Of a DNA stretch of 64,000 bases, positions 26,608 to 35,746 are shown piece by piece. Position 1 is the first letter of the stretch. Each line of letters begins with the position of its first letter. The stretch spans positions 4,278,001-4,342,000 of the forward strand of contig NZ_CP134145.1 of NCBI RefSeq assembly GCF_031583595.1, in the 5' to 3' direction. Under the pieces are notes generated by a model. It saw only the letters and a list, made by a program, of their open reading frames with translations, searched no databases and was not told the DNA's origin. The position numbers and the translations under genes are program-made. The stretch is from Thalassotalea psychrophila. Lineage in GTDB: Bacteria; Pseudomonadota; Gammaproteobacteria; Enterobacterales; Alteromonadaceae.

Positions 26608-29073
26608 TTAGCATTTTATTCGCTCCATTTTTGGATCAAATAACGGTCGCAATGAAGCTTGTGCCGGATATTTGTTGCCGGCTATCTCTATTTCCCAGCT
26701 ATCATTTTGCACTTCATCGGAGCTGATCAATGGTTGTGACTCAACAAAGCCTAAGCCTACCGACGCTCCTAAAGTAAATCCATAAGCACCAGCACGCATA
26801 TAGCCACAAAACTCGCCATTTCGGTAAATCAATTCTGCATGATGTAACAATGGCTTAGAGTCGTTTAGTTTGAACTGTAATAATCGCCCGCCTAATGTAC
26901 CTTCAGCTTTTTGTTTGGCTAATGCTTTTTGACCAATAAAACCATCGGCTTTATCAAGCTTAACCGCAAAACCCAGACCTGCTTCAAGAGGGGTATCCAT
27001 ATTATCAATATCATGGCCATAATCCCGATAACCTTTTTCTAAACGCAAACTGTTTAGTGCCTGCAAGCCCGCATGTTTCAGATCATAAACTTTACCTGCG
27101 GCCACAATACGGTCATAAACCTGTAAAGCATGCTCGGTTGGAATATAAAGCTCCCAGCCTAGCTCACCAACATAAGTAACTCTGATAGCAATTACGCGAG
27201 CATAATCGATATCGATTTCTTTCGCTGATAAATACGGAAAGGATTCATTACTGACATCTGCATGGGTTAAATCCTCCATTAAACTTCTAGCTTTCGGACC
27301 ATGTAAGTTTATTTGGCTGTAACTTGAGGTGACATCGGTAACAAATGCGTGCGCATTTTTGGCAATGTTTCTGTCCATCCACATTTTCACATGACCATGG
27401 GTGGTATCAGAGCAAATCACCATAAAGGTATCTTTTGTTAAACGGGTGACGGTTAAATCAGCTTCAAGGCCGCCATTTTCATTAACCCATTGAGTATAAA
27501 CAATGCGCCCAGGCTCTACTGCGATATCATTACAACAAATATTGTTCAGCACCTTTTCGGCATCATTACCTTGTACTAAAAACTTTGCCATAAATGACAT
27601 GTCCATCAAGGTCACGTCATTACGACAGGCGTGATGTTCAGCCTCCTGGTATTTAAACCAGTTTTGTCGTCCCCAGCTGTAACGTTCAACTTCGGCTTTT
27701 TCACCTTCAGGGGCAAACCAGTCAGCAAGTTCCCAACCGGCACTTTCAACGAAAAAGGCACCTGCGGCTACAAGCCTTTCATGCAATACCGATTGTTTAA
27801 CATTACGGGCTGAGCTCATACCTAAGTTGGGGTAATGAGACTCGTACATTTTACCAAGTACTTCAACCAGGCGATCATCAAGATATTTAGGATTGCGTTG
27901 GCAAGGGTGAAAACGATTAACATTGAGTGCTGTAACGTCCAGATCAGGGCGGCCATCGACAATCCATTTGGCCAATAATCTACCAATACCACCTGCGGAT
28001 AATATTCCAAGTGAATTAAGGCCACAGGCAACAAAGAAGTTCTGCAGTTCTGAAGTTTCACCGACCAATGGTGACAAATCAGGGGTGAAACTTTCAGGAC
28101 CACAGAAAAACTTACGGATGCCTAATTCGCGAGCAGCAGGTACCCGTTCATAAGCAGCTTCAAGAAACGGTGCCATTCGCTCCCAATCTGGTTCTAGTTC
28201 ACCAAAGATAAAATTTTCTGGGATATGCTGCAAATTCCAAGCTTTGGCTACGGGTTCAAACAGGCCTATCATCAAACTACCAACTTCTTCACGGTAGTAA
28301 GCGTAACTGTCTGGATCTTCTAATACAGGTAAATCTCGGTGCATTCCGTCCATATCATCAGTAATTAAATAATAATGCTCTGCGGCTTGCAGAGGCAAAC
28401 TAACGCCGGCTAATTCACCAAATTGACGAGCCCACATGCCGGCACAATTGACAACATAAGTGGCATCAATATCGCCTAACTCTGTTGTTACCCCGGTAAC
28501 TTTTCCTGCGCATTGTTTAACGCCGGTAACACTTACACCTTCAATAATTTTTGCGCCGCCCATTTTTGCCCCGCGAGCGAGCGACATGGTTAAATCAACA
28601 GGGTTTGCTCGCCCATCTTCAGGGGTATAAAACGCAGCAATAACATCATCAAATTTGGCTTTAGGCCAAAGCTCTTTAGCTTTTTCAACAGAGACTTCCT
28701 GACAATCAATATTACGAGTACGCATAAATGCCGCGCTGCGACGCATTTCTTCCAAACGTTCTTCATTGCAGGCCACTTGCAAATAACCCACTGATTTAAA
28801 GCCCGTTGCTAAACCGGTTTCCTGTTCGAGCCTTGAATATAAATCTCGACCATAGGTAAAAATATCGGCGCTGGTTTCATCGCTTAATAACCCTGAAACA
28901 ATTAGACCTGCCGCATGCCAGGTTGTACCTGAAGTTAGTTGCGCCCGTTCAAGTACAACAACATCGGTATAACCTAACTTGGTAAGGTGATAGGCAACAC
29001 TGCAACCTATGATGCCACCACCAACGATGACAACTTGGGCTTTTTCAGGGAGTGATATATTTTTTGTATTCAT
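26608..29073 (-). CDS. dimethylglycine/sarcosine-dehydrogenase-like flavoprotein with folate-binding domain
   Basis: The ATG at 29073 gives 821 residues. The N-terminal FAD domain (VVIVGGGIIGCSVAYHL, about 14-30) contains GTTWHAAGLI near residue 53; the His of this motif carries covalent FAD in DMGDH and SarDH. A FAO_M linker domain follows. The C-terminal half is a GcvT-type folate-binding region (about 430-800; SYSQINLHGPKARSLME, YVGELGWELYIPTEHA, GLQALNSLRLEKGYRDYGHDID). The enzyme family oxidises an N-methyl group and passes the C1 unit to tetrahydrofolate. It leads the leftward block GFA, cupin, ferredoxin, DgcA-like. The actual methylated amine is unknown. Confidence 0.88.
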   Translation of the reverse strand: MNTKNISLPEKAQVVIVGGGIIGCSVAYHLTKLGYTDVVVLERAQLTSGTTWHAAGLIVSGLLSDETSADIFTYGRDLYSRLEQETGLATGFKSVGYLQVACNEERLEEMRRSAAFMRTRNIDCQEVSVEKAKELWPKAKFDDVIAAFYTPEDGRANPVDLTMSLARGAKMGGAKIIEGVSVTGVKQCAGKVTGVTTELGDIDATYVVNCAGMWARQFGELAGVSLPLQAAEHYYLITDDMDGMHRDLPVLEDPDSYAYYREEVGSLMIGLFEPVAKAWNLQHIPENFIFGELEPDWERMAPFLEAAYERVPAARELGIRKFFCGPESFTPDLSPLVGETSELQNFFVACGLNSLGILSAGGIGRLLAKWIVDGRPDLDVTALNVNRFHPCQRNPKYLDDRLVEVLGKMYESHYPNLGMSSARNVKQSVLHERLVAAGAFFVESAGWELADWFAPEGEKAEVERYSWGRQNWFKYQEAEHHACRNDVTLMDMSFMAKFLVQGNDAEKVLNNICCNDIAVEPGRIVYTQWVNENGGLEADLTVTRLTKDTFMVICSDTTHGHVKMWMDRNIAKNAHAFVTDVTSSYSQINLHGPKARSLMEDLTHADVSNESFPYLSAKEIDIDYARVIAIRVTYVGELGWELYIPTEHALQVYDRIVAAGKVYDLKHAGLQALNSLRLEKGYRDYGHDIDNMDTPLEAGLGFAVKLDKADGFIGQKALAKQKAEGTLGGRLLQFKLNDSKPLLHHAELIYRNGEFCGYMRAGAYGFTLGASVGLGFVESQPLISSDEVQNDSWEIEIAGNKYPAQASLRPLFDPKMERIKC

Positions 29074-29137
29074 CAACGTTCACATATTTTACGGAATTGG
29101 GCATTATCAGTTTGTTTTACTTTTGTAATAAAGCATA

Positions 29138-29153
29138 TACCGCTAAAGTGGTA
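29138..29153. promoter_or_regulatory. candidate operator dyad upstream of the DMGDH-like gene
   Basis: TACCGCTAAAGTGGTA is an almost complete palindrome (ATACC..GGTAT arms) 64 bp upstream of the leftward start at 29073. It is the same type as the dyads at 25177, 31730, 35632, 44821, 56169 and 57232. Confidence 0.5.
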
Positions 29154-29216
29154 TTGTTTAAAAAACCGACAATAATAAGAATGTATTCATTGGTATTAAA
29201 AATAGAGATGCGTGTA

Positions 29217-29672
29217 ATGGATGAGAGATTAAATATTGTTAAAGCAGGGTTGGAAGAGTTAGAGCAAGTAGCAACTCTTTTTGATTTGTATCGCCAGTTT
29301 TATCATCAAGATGCCAACATTGAACTTGCTACAAATTACATTGAACAAAGAATGAAAACCGATTCATCGGTAATTTATCTGGCGCTGGATAAAAACAAGC
29401 AAGCACTAGGCTTTACTCAGCTTTACCCAAGCTTTTGCAGTGTTGATGCAACCCCGATCTGGATTTTATATGATTTGTTTGTTGATAAAAATGCTAGGCA
29501 AAAAGGCGTAGGTAAAGCCCTTATGGCGCAGGCATTACAATTGGCAACCGAAACTGGAGCTTCTCGTATAGATTTAGAAACTGCAATAGACAACAAGCAA
29601 GCGCAAGCCCTGTATGAAGGACTAGGTTATGAACGTGATGATGAATATTATAAATATTGCTTAGAGTTATAA
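29217..29672 (+). CDS. GNAT-family N-acetyltransferase
   Basis: Starting at the ATG at 29217 the product is 151 residues; ATGs at 29208 and 29181 are alternatives, none with a strong ribosome-binding site. The acetyl-CoA loop is seen as LFVDKNARQKGVGKALMAQAL near residue 90-110 (motif A, R/Q-x-x-G-x-G/A), followed by a GASRIDLETAIDNKQAQALYEGLGYE stretch (motif B). It resembles small polyamine or amino-acid N-acetyltransferases; substrate unknown. It is on the plus strand between two leftward operons, and its end overlaps the glutamine amidotransferase gene by 6 bp. Confidence 0.88.
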   Translation: MDERLNIVKAGLEELEQVATLFDLYRQFYHQDANIELATNYIEQRMKTDSSVIYLALDKNKQALGFTQLYPSFCSVDATPIWILYDLFVDKNARQKGVGKALMAQALQLATETGASRIDLETAIDNKQAQALYEGLGYERDDEYYKYCLEL

Positions 29673-30374
29673 ACTTACAGTTTTAAGCCAGCGAATATAA
29701 AGCTGTTCGGCAATTTGGTTTAACGCTCTCACATTTTCAACTACCGGTTTTAACATTTGCTCACCGTTTTGCTCAGAGCTGCTGGTTTTATTTAGATGGT
29801 GCTGATGCCTCTCTACCCAGTCTCGAAGTAATGGTTCAGTGATCTCTACATGGCATTGCATTGCCAGTACGTTATCACCATAGCTATATGCCTGATTTTT
29901 GCAGAACTCTGAAGAAAATAATGGTTTACCCTCCGGCGGAATGGTAAATGTTTCATTATGCCAATGAAACATCATAAATGTATCGGGGATATTCGTTAAC
30001 CAGTCACTGCTATTCTCATCAATTCGAAAACATGGATGCCAACCTAGTTCATCTACTGAATTTTTAACCACTTTTTGGCCTAATGCTTTGCTGATCAATT
30101 GCCCACCTAAACAGTGGCCAAGAATTGGTATGCCAGAACTTAAAGCTTGTTTGATCAAATTTATTTCGGTGCTGACCCAGTCAATATCATCATTAACGCT
30201 CATGCTACCGCCCATAAATACCAGGCCAGCAATCGAGTCATCGAGCTGTGGAATTATTTCATCTTTATAACTGTGTATAAGACGATATGGGATACTTCTA
30301 TGTTGTAAAAACTTTTCAAAGTAACCTGGTGCATCCTCTTCAGTATGCATAAAAATTAATACTTCTTTGCTCAT
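29667..30374 (-). CDS. class I glutamine amidotransferase (stand-alone)
   Basis: The 235-residue protein has the triad glutaminase signature: nucleophile C88 in GHCLGGQ, and H175-x-E177 in MQCHVEIT. It resembles the free-standing GMP-synthase-like amidotransferases (PF00117). Members of this group include gamma-glutamyl hydrolases of polyamine breakdown and GlxB-type subunits; the nucleophile elbow GHCLGG fits the GMPS-like group rather than PuuD (peptidase C26). It lies 27 bp downstream of the MFS gene. In this setting it might hydrolyse a gamma-glutamyl intermediate or donate ammonia, which is inference. Confidence 0.8.
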   Translation of the reverse strand: MSKEVLIFMHTEEDAPGYFEKFLQHRSIPYRLIHSYKDEIIPQLDDSIAGLVFMGGSMSVNDDIDWVSTEINLIKQALSSGIPILGHCLGGQLISKALGQKVVKNSVDELGWHPCFRIDENSSDWLTNIPDTFMMFHWHNETFTIPPEGKPLFSSEFCKNQAYSYGDNVLAMQCHVEITEPLLRDWVERHQHHLNKTSSSEQNGEQMLKPVVENVRALNQIAEQLYIRWLKTVSL

Positions 30375-30401
30375 TATTTTTCCTACAACTAAAGCAACTA
30401 C

Positions 30402-31601
30402 TTAATTGGGCACTGGCACCAACGATTTTCTACGATGCATATAAAGGAATATACCAACATATAAACCCATTGCGATAATCGCCATACTGCCTGACACGAC
30501 AAACATTGTACTGTAACCAAAGCCAGCACCTAAAATAGACGCTGAAATATTGGGACCAACAAATTGCCCAAAACCCTGTACGCTTGGCATCAAGGCAATT
30601 AAAGAGCCTTTTCTATCCATATGAGCCATCATAGCTGATTGATAAACATCAACAAAGGTCCATAAGGTCATAAAACCAAAAAGACTGACCATTACGTTCA
30701 TGTCGGTTATACCAACACTGAGCATGGCGACTATGGCAAACATCGCTAAAAGTGAGATAAATAACGGTTTAAACAAGCCAAACCTTGAACAGATCAAAGC
30801 AAGAAAACAACCAACAATAGCAAAAATTGAAGACCAAGTTAACACTGGACCAATCCAATCTTCAGCCACACCATCGGCATGGGCAGCTAGTTCTATATAG
30901 GTGTAATAACCACCAATATTGACATAGGTAAACCCTACTGCAACCAAGCATAAAATCGGTAATATGCGCGGTACACGCCAATCTTCAACATCATTTTCTT
31001 CAGATTGTTGAATGGCCAGTTCTTCAGTATTTAATCCTCTATTTGGTAACCAGGGGATCATTGCCACACACATAATATTTAGAGCTATAAAGAACAGGTA
31101 AATCCCCTCTATAGACAGTTGCGGTAACGTATGTAATTCCAGAGCGGTGGAAAAAGCAAAGGCGAACAATAAGTAATTAAAGGCTTTAACCGGTTTTGTT
31201 GTGCCGCCTAAAGTAACGATAGCGATAGAAGTAAACATACCGCTGCCAAACCCTGCAGCAAGGCGAAGCCATAACACTTGTTCGTATTCAACCAAAGGGA
31301 TACATAAACCATTAGCAGCCATTGAGATAGCCAAGCCGATAAATACCAGCACCCGGCGTTGCATTCTGGCGACAAAAAATGATGCCACTATGGCGCCAAT
31401 TGAAAAACCACCAAGGTCGGCGCCAGCAACTCGACCAACCTGTTCTTCGGTAAATCCCAACATGCCCACCCAAGCAGTACTAAGAACAGGGACACTAACC
31501 ATTACAGAATACCCCACTAAGGCTAATACTAGGGCAGTTGATATAGATCGCCATCCATCGAAGATGTTATTCCACTGGGTTGAAGCTGTGCTAGTCGTCA
31601 T
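30402..31601 (-). CDS. MFS transporter
   Basis: The 399-residue protein has twelve predicted membrane spans, with a longer cytosolic loop after span 6 (LNTEELAIQQSEENDVEDW). A degenerate MFS loop-2/3 signature is seen near GADLGGFSIGAIVASFFVARMQRRVLV. No subfamily can be named with confidence. It is first of a two-gene leftward unit with the glutamine amidotransferase and shares its upstream region with the divergent SnoaL-AraC regulator, around a strong dyad. It probably carries the pathway substrate or a breakdown product. Confidence 0.85.
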   Translation of the reverse strand: MTTSTASTQWNNIFDGWRSISTALVLALVGYSVMVSVPVLSTAWVGMLGFTEEQVGRVAGADLGGFSIGAIVASFFVARMQRRVLVFIGLAISMAANGLCIPLVEYEQVLWLRLAAGFGSGMFTSIAIVTLGGTTKPVKAFNYLLFAFAFSTALELHTLPQLSIEGIYLFFIALNIMCVAMIPWLPNRGLNTEELAIQQSEENDVEDWRVPRILPILCLVAVGFTYVNIGGYYTYIELAAHADGVAEDWIGPVLTWSSIFAIVGCFLALICSRFGLFKPLFISLLAMFAIVAMLSVGITDMNVMVSLFGFMTLWTFVDVYQSAMMAHMDRKGSLIALMPSVQGFGQFVGPNISASILGAGFGYSTMFVVSGSMAIIAMGLYVGIFLYMHRRKSLVPVPN

Positions 31602-31717
31602 AGTTAACCTTAATTTTGATGTTTATTTTAATTATTATTTATCAATTACTTAAATGGAAACTGTTGGTTCATAATGTGTTATTTCTATGCTGCATATTTC
31701 AGTGTAATAAAAAACCT

Positions 31718-31758
31718 ACTCTGAGTATCTACCCCTATGGGGTATTACTACTCAGAGT
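31718..31758. promoter_or_regulatory. nested operator dyads between MFS and SnoaL-AraC genes
   Basis: The outer arms ACTCTGAGTA (31718-31727) and TACTCAGAGT (31749-31758) are a perfect 10-bp inverted repeat. Inside lies TACCCCTATGGGGTA (31730-31744), the best example of the recurring TACCCC-N3-GGGGTA dyad. It is 74 bp from the regulator start and about 116 bp from the MFS start. Two proteins may bind here, the LuxR-type regulator and the adjacent AraC-type one. Confidence 0.65.
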
Positions 31759-31818
31759 TATAGACAAAAATAAACTATCAGTTTATTCTAGAATTTCGCT
31801 AACCAATAATCCCAAGTT

Positions 31819-32595
31819 ATGCAAAACAAACAACTTTTACAATCAGTAAATAATTACTTTCAGGCGTGGAATAACGCTGATGCAAAAGCTGTTGCCGCCT
31901 TTTTTAGTGAAGATGCGGTGTATATAGACACGGCACAAAACAAAGAATATCGAGGCAAAGAGATTGAGCAATATATCGCCAGAACTGTTGCCGGTACTGC
32001 ACAAAAGATAGAATTTTCAATTGTCCAGCAGCCGGTGATCAATGGCGATGTTGTTTTTTTACAATCATCATTAAAAATTAAATCAGCGCAAGAAAGTCAA
32101 CACCTAGAAAGTGCGGAATTGATCAAATTTAGTCATGGTAAAATCAGCATGCTGCAGACTTATTATAATTTAGATCAAGACATTACAGCACCAGCGCTTG
32201 AAAAAGATAAATACGCAAAGTCTGGGTTAGATCAAGCCCAAACTAAAGTTATCAAAACCAAGCTTGAAGCCATCATGGCACAACAAGAGCCGTTTCGAGA
32301 TTCATCATTAAAACTGCAAGACTTAACCGAAATGCTAGATATCCGTCGTAATCATTTATCACAGATATTAAATAATGAGTATCAGATGAAATTTTTTGAT
32401 TTCATCAATCATTATCGCTTACAGGCATTTTTAAAATCATTACACAACTGCGATTCAAGTGAGGTCAACATCACTGAACTTGCCTATGAAGCCGGTTTTA
32501 GTTCATCATCCGTTTTTTATAAAATATTTAAACGCTATCAAGAAATATCCCCAAGCCAATACCTTAAAAATATTCAACAAAGTGAAATAAAATAA
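31819..32595 (+). CDS. SnoaL-like / AraC-type fusion regulator
   Basis: The 258-residue protein joins an N-terminal SnoaL/NTF2-like cone (about 1-120; YFQAWNNADAKAVAAFFSEDAVYID, LQSSLKIKSAQESQHLESAELIKFSHGKI) to a C-terminal AraC-type DNA-binding domain (about 150-250). The latter shows LTEMLDIRRNHLSQILNNEYQMKFFDFINHYRL and ITELAYEAGFSSSSVFYKIFKRYQEISPSQYL. The family usually has a cupin or other sensor, so a SnoaL sensor is uncommon. The cone probably binds a small pathway compound. It is divergent from the MFS gene with a large dyad between, which suggests autoregulation and local control. Confidence 0.85.
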   Translation: MQNKQLLQSVNNYFQAWNNADAKAVAAFFSEDAVYIDTAQNKEYRGKEIEQYIARTVAGTAQKIEFSIVQQPVINGDVVFLQSSLKIKSAQESQHLESAELIKFSHGKISMLQTYYNLDQDITAPALEKDKYAKSGLDQAQTKVIKTKLEAIMAQQEPFRDSSLKLQDLTEMLDIRRNHLSQILNNEYQMKFFDFINHYRLQAFLKSLHNCDSSEVNITELAYEAGFSSSSVFYKIFKRYQEISPSQYLKNIQQSEIK

Positions 32596-32611
32596 GCTAA
32601 AAATTTTCTTG

Positions 32612-32625
32612 CTGCGGATACGCAG
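32612..32625 (+). other. small CTGCG-GATA-CGCAG hairpin after the regulator gene
   Basis: This 5-bp stem with a GATA loop lies 17 bp after the SnoaL-AraC stop, with AGGGAAGTTTTC after it. The word CTGCGGATACGC recurs at 37538-37549, 13 bp after the symporter stop. It may be a weak terminator or RNA-processing signal, or part of a decayed repeat. Confidence 0.35.
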
Positions 32626-32657
32626 GGAAGTTTTCTGCATGCTCTAGGCATACACTA

Positions 32658-32716
32658 ATACCCAGTTGATTAATTAATTTTCCACTTAGTGAAAATAAAT
32701 TTAATTAAGTTGGTAT
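32658..32716. repeat. short ATACC-ended inverted repeat
   Basis: The left arm begins ATACCCAGTTGATTAATTAA. The right arm, read inversely, begins ATACCAACTTAATTAAATTT, and the two meet at CACTTAGTG in the middle. It looks like a miniature relative of the longer ATACCA elements at 49745 and 55964. It lies just before the first PYROXD2-like gene. Confidence 0.5.
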
Positions 32717-32748
32717 AAGTTTATTCCCATTGATTTTTTGAGGCATAC

Positions 32749-34374
32749 ATGGCAACAAATAATACAGAATACGATGTCGTTATTATTGGCGCCGGCCATA
32801 ACGGTTTAACTACGGCAGGATATCTCTGTCGAGCAGGTTATAAAGTAAAAGTTGTTGAGCAACGTGATGTGGTTGGCGGCGCTGCCGTAACCGAAGAATT
32901 CCACCCAGGCTTTCGCAATTCAGTATGTTCATACGTTGTAGGTTTGTTAAACCCTAAAATAGTCAAAGATCTGGAGCTGTATAAATACGGTCTGGAAATC
33001 ATGATGGCTGAACAAGACAGTGTCTTTATTCCAAAAAATGACGGTGGTTATTTCTTAGTGACCAGCGATGATGAAGAAATGGACCGACAAATTGATGCCA
33101 TATCGCCACAAGATAAAGAAAACTGGCACAAACTACATGATATTTTGGAACAATGCGCCGATGTTGTTCGAGATGTGGTGTTGGAAACACCAGCCAACAT
33201 CGGTGGTGGCTTAGGCGATATAATGCGCCTTGGTAAAGTTGCTAATCGAGTGCGAAAACTCGATGCTGATATGCAGCACTATTTTGCCAAAATGATGGTG
33301 ATGTCAGTGCAGGAATTTCTTGACGAATGGTTAGAGAGTGATTTGTTAAAAGCATCACTCAGCTCAACCTCGTTCATTGGTACTATGGCAAGCCCGTACT
33401 CACCAGGCACAGCATACGTACTTTTACATCATTACTTCGGCGAAATAGATGGAGAAAAAGGCGCTTGGGGTCATGCCAAAGGTGGAATGGGCTCAATTAC
33501 CCAGGCGATGGCAAAATCTGCACAGGCGTTCGGCGCCGATATTGAAGTAAGCGCACCAGTGCAACAAGTTATCATTGAAAATGGCATTGCTCGTGGCGTT
33601 GAACTAAATGATGGAAGAAAAATTTATGCCAAGGTAATTGCCGCAAATACCAACCCCAAGTTACTGTTTAATAAACTCGTTGCCAGTGAACATTTAGAAC
33701 CAGAATTCTTGCGTAGAATGAACAATTATCGTTGTATCAGTGGCACATTTAGAATGAATGTGGCGATCAGCGAGATGCCGAAATTTACCTGTATTGAACA
33801 CTTGCCTGAGCAAGAGCAGGATCAAATTTTAAAAGGCATGGTAAGTTTAAGCCCTAGTATGGAACATTATGAAATAGCCTTTAATGATGCGATTCGTACC
33901 GGTTGGTCGAAAGAGCCTTCTTTAGAAGTTTATATTCCAAGCACTCTAGATGATACGCTAGCCCCTGAAGGCCAACATGTGATGAGCTTATTTTGCCAGC
34001 ACTTCAACCCCAATTTACCCGATGGCCAGAGTTGGGACGATATTCGAGAGCAGGTTGCTGACCATATTATTGATCATCTGAACAAATTTGCGCCGAACTT
34101 TAAAGCCTCAATTGTTGGCAAACAAATTAAGTCACCACTGGATTTAGAGCGAGAGTTTGGTTTAGTTGGTGGCGATATCTTTCACGGCGTTTTAGCGTTT
34201 GATCAAATGTATAGCATGCGGCCAACCTCAGGTTATGCTGATTACAGAATGCCGGTGAAAAATTTATATTTGTGTGGCTCTGGTGCTCACCCAGGTGGTG
34301 GCGTATCGGGTTGTCCTGGACATAATGCCGCACGAGAAATAATGAAAGACTTTAAATGGCGACGTTTAGCTTAA
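32749..34374 (+). CDS. PYROXD2/phytoene-desaturase-like FAD oxidoreductase (copy 1)
   Basis: The 541-residue protein has an N-terminal FAD-binding motif VVIIGAGHNGLTTAGYL (about 10-26) and GG-A-A-V near 45. Its C-terminal FAD signature is LYLCGSGAHPGGGVSGCPGHNAARE. The GAGHNGL and SGxHPGGG forms are typical of the PYROXD2 / phytoene-dehydrogenase-related group (COG1233), whose substrates are mostly unknown. GAGG lies 6-7 bp before the ATG. It begins a rightward run with the GcvT-like and symporter genes. It is one of four such enzymes in the window (also 37640, 51808 and 53432), suggesting successive oxidations of one compound or its homologues. Confidence 0.85.
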   Translation: MATNNTEYDVVIIGAGHNGLTTAGYLCRAGYKVKVVEQRDVVGGAAVTEEFHPGFRNSVCSYVVGLLNPKIVKDLELYKYGLEIMMAEQDSVFIPKNDGGYFLVTSDDEEMDRQIDAISPQDKENWHKLHDILEQCADVVRDVVLETPANIGGGLGDIMRLGKVANRVRKLDADMQHYFAKMMVMSVQEFLDEWLESDLLKASLSSTSFIGTMASPYSPGTAYVLLHHYFGEIDGEKGAWGHAKGGMGSITQAMAKSAQAFGADIEVSAPVQQVIIENGIARGVELNDGRKIYAKVIAANTNPKLLFNKLVASEHLEPEFLRRMNNYRCISGTFRMNVAISEMPKFTCIEHLPEQEQDQILKGMVSLSPSMEHYEIAFNDAIRTGWSKEPSLEVYIPSTLDDTLAPEGQHVMSLFCQHFNPNLPDGQSWDDIREQVADHIIDHLNKFAPNFKASIVGKQIKSPLDLEREFGLVGGDIFHGVLAFDQMYSMRPTSGYADYRMPVKNLYLCGSGAHPGGGVSGCPGHNAAREIMKDFKWRRLA

Positions 34375-34415
34375 TAGTTAAGATTAATCATCATCCAAAA
34401 GAATAGAGAATAATT

Positions 34416-35612
34416 ATGACAAATCCAGTTAAAAAAAGCGTGTTATGTGACCTTGTCAGTCGTCACAGCAATTTCGATTTCAATGAACACATCGCAAACA
34501 CAGCGCCTGAAGATTACGATATTTGGAATGATTTTTGTTTACCCATGCATTATAGCGACGCCGCATTAGAGTATAAGACTTTGCGCTCAAGTTGTGCGAT
34601 GTTCGACGCCTCACCGATGAAAAAGTATCGTATGAGAGGCACAGATTCTGGTCACTTTTTAGATAGAATTTTAACTGCTCCGGTAAGCCAACTCTCTGTT
34701 TTAAAAGCGGCTTATGGCCTTATTTGCAATGAACAAGGCTATTTAATTGATGACGGAATAGTAATAAAACTTGGCGCTGATGATTACCTGTTGCTTATTT
34801 CAGAGCTAGATCTTGATGACCATTTCGCAAAATATAACGACTTTGAAGATCTAGCGATTACCGATGAAACAGCACTATCAGCGGGTATAGCAATACAAGG
34901 GCCTATGTCTGGTAAAGTGATGCAACAAGTAGGTTTTACAGGTATCGAACAACTAGCCCCATTTGAGTTGAAATATTTCGACTTGAATGGTCATCAAATT
35001 CTTGTTGGCCGTCTTGGTTTTACCGGTGACTTAGGATATGAGATATGGTTCAGTCCGAAAGCCATTGAGACAATAACTAACGCTATCGAAAAAGCCGAAC
35101 AAACTCTTGATATAAAGATTCCTGGCTATGGCTTAACAGCACTTAATATTTGTCGAATTGAGGCAGGTATGATTGTACCTGGTTGGGATACTGCCGGCAC
35201 GTTTGAAGATTTGGCTGGTGAACGTACTCCATATGAATTAACGCTAGGTTGGAACGTAAAATTAAAGGGCAATGATGATTTTGTTGGTAAAGTTTCGTTA
35301 AGCAAAGAGAAAGTTTGCGGTAGCAGATTTAAAATGAAAGGCATTAAAATAAAGAAAAATTGCTTGCTCGAAGATGGCCATCAGCTTTATGGCGCTGTTG
35401 ACGGAGTAAAGATAGAGATAGGCAGTCTGCCTTCAATTGTATGGCATGAAAATGCAGGATACTGGATAGGATTTGCCTCAATCGTCACCGATTGTGCAGA
35501 TATAGAAAACATCTATGTTATTTGTAATAAAACCGGCAATGAAGTTGCAGGCGAAATATGTCAAATACCATTTGTTGATTTGCCACAACGCAATCAAGTA
35601 CCAGCAAAATAG
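34416..35612 (+). CDS. stand-alone GcvT-like aminomethyltransferase (copy 1)
   Basis: The 398-residue protein has the folate-binding GcvT fold (PF01571). MFDASPMKKYRMRG near 65 corresponds to the YDxSxxxxxxxxG motif. GYLIDDGIVIK near 112 includes the Asp that binds the folate amine in GcvT. GFTGDLGYEIWF near 205 and LNICRIEAGMIVPGWD near 245 follow. The family transfers methyl or methylene groups to tetrahydrofolate (GcvT, DmdA, or the C-terminal half of DMGDH). No glycine-cleavage partners lie nearby, so a demethylation role for another substrate is more likely. It lies between a PYROXD2-like gene and a symporter. Confidence 0.82.
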   Translation: MTNPVKKSVLCDLVSRHSNFDFNEHIANTAPEDYDIWNDFCLPMHYSDAALEYKTLRSSCAMFDASPMKKYRMRGTDSGHFLDRILTAPVSQLSVLKAAYGLICNEQGYLIDDGIVIKLGADDYLLLISELDLDDHFAKYNDFEDLAITDETALSAGIAIQGPMSGKVMQQVGFTGIEQLAPFELKYFDLNGHQILVGRLGFTGDLGYEIWFSPKAIETITNAIEKAEQTLDIKIPGYGLTALNICRIEAGMIVPGWDTAGTFEDLAGERTPYELTLGWNVKLKGNDDFVGKVSLSKEKVCGSRFKMKGIKIKKNCLLEDGHQLYGAVDGVKIEIGSLPSIVWHENAGYWIGFASIVTDCADIENIYVICNKTGNEVAGEICQIPFVDLPQRNQVPAK

Positions 35613-35631
35613 TGATGTAAATATATTAAAC

Positions 35632-35647
35632 TTCCCCGTTTGGGGTA
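35632..35647. promoter_or_regulatory. candidate operator dyad upstream of the symporter gene
   Basis: TTCCCCGTTTGGGGTA follows the TxCCCC-N4-GGGGTA pattern. It lies 99 bp upstream of the SSS symporter start, inside the 134-bp gap after the GcvT-like gene, so it may drive an internal promoter of the rightward block. Confidence 0.5.
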
Positions 35648-35746
35648 TACCCAGCTGATATTGAATTAATTAGTCTAATTTTTAATGGTTAAAAAAATAA
35701 CCTGATGTGAATGTTAAATAGTCAACCTGGGTGAGACCTCGAACAT

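Noticed and set aside
31201..31653. Rightward 150-residue open frame opposite the MFS gene
   Set aside because: It is antisense to a clear transporter, with no start signal.
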